Positions 63,600-64,000 of a stretch of DNA of 64,000 bases are shown one piece after another. Where the stretch lies: the NCBI GenBank assembly GCA_037976565.1, contig CP137667.1, forward strand, positions 35,197,366 through 35,261,365, read 5' to 3'. A program made the translations under genes and the position numbers. How positions within the stretch are numbered: position 1 is the first letter of the stretch; every line of letters begins with the position of its first letter. Source of the DNA: Mesocentrotus franciscanus. Taxonomy: Eukaryota; Echinodermata; Echinoidea; Camarodonta; Strongylocentrotidae. The notes below the pieces were generated by a model. The model was not told the DNA's origin, did not search any database, and saw nothing but the letters and a program-made list of their open reading frames with translations.

Positions 63600-64000
63600 T
63601 AGTTCACAACATTGATATTGGAGCATAATCAGTCCAGTATTTAGTAAGACGTAGAGGGCGTTATAATTAATTGTGACATATATACATGTACATCATGAGC
63701 ATGTCAGTCAGTCAGCGTTGAGCTGTCTGTGCGACAGGTACTAGTGTAGAGATCAGTGACTTGGAACGAGATAAAGTTACCTGAACTGCAGATACTGTGC
63801 AAGTGTTGTTTCTCTAGTTCCTGTCGTACATTTAGAGGTTGCGGGAGTGAGTGAAATGAAAGTCCACGTTTTTCTTACACAATATATTTTTGTGAGAGCC
63901 CACTGAGACTTTGTTGATGAATGATTGTCAAGAGAGTGGACCGGGTTCTGAGAAAGACTGCAAGGCAGAACGCTACCCCGGCAGAGCCCGGTTACGCCAC
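63600..64000. other. Unassigned intronic sequence at right edge
   Basis: More GC-balanced than surroundings, with GTCAGTCAGTCAGCG and a GC-rich end (GCAGAGCCCGGTTACGCC). Could be the beginning of a retroelement LTR or leader; no motif proves it. Confidence 0.3.

Overview
The window is eukaryotic, AT-rich and intron-rich DNA. Short exons are bounded by GT/AG (one GC/AG) splice sites and sit in a dense mosaic of transposon remnants, tRNA-derived SINEs, foldback MITEs and minisatellites. Protein content plus the style of repeats points to a marine deuterostome invertebrate, most likely a sea urchin. That assignment is inference; no species-diagnostic gene is present. No prokaryotic features, rRNA, intact tRNA gene or CRISPR array was found.

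Two partial genes of one family lie head to tail on the + strand. Gene 1 (about 1058-12351) is the 3' half of a TTC3/DZIP3-type E3 ubiquitin ligase: seven coiled-coil exons, a Pro/Met-rich and Ala/Gln-rich linker, the conserved helical block that precedes the RING, a RING-H2 finger split over two exons, and a stop codon. Gene 2 (31376 to beyond the right edge) is the 5' half of a TTC3-like gene: a Lys-rich first recognised exon, the conserved N-terminal helical region, a TPR pair, an acidic Ser/Asp stretch, a Lys/Glu-rich coil and the start of a second helical repeat region. Together they look like tandem paralogues, or one locus in scrambled scaffold order. The thirteen gene-2 exons join without any frame break. 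Gene 1 needs three separate single-base losses (exons 8, 9 and 12) to be corrected; with all three the 13 exons sum to exactly 733 codons.

Layout. 1-12.4 kb: gene 1 with intronic MITEs and several decayed 'echo' copies of its own exons. 12.4-15.1 kb: 3' UTR/intergenic. 15.1-31.3 kb: intergenic mosaic with a decayed LINE RNase H, a possible orphan first exon at 19930, a roughly 6 kb element rich in AAATAGG-type tandem repeats (21.0-27.07 kb) holding a LINE 3' fragment and a Mutator-like foldback with a 9-bp target duplication, and a promoter-like island at 27.75-27.96 kb. 31.4-63.2 kb: gene 2, whose introns hold a 3.3 kb TIR element (35.2-38.5), an element with inverted 15-bp tandem arrays (40.3-43.1), a 3.3 kb TIR element with a THAP-like start (43.1-46.5), a Gypsy integrase fragment (50.8-51.7), several SINEs and three copies of a repeat carrying nuclear-receptor-type half-site arrays. 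63.2-64.0 kb: a foldback repeat and unassigned sequence.

The most unusual observations are the serial echo exons of gene 1, perfect DR1-type motifs (RGGTCAAAGGTCA) spread by several unrelated repeat families, the three clean one-base losses clustered in the last exons of gene 1, and the head-to-tail pair of TTC3-family gene halves.
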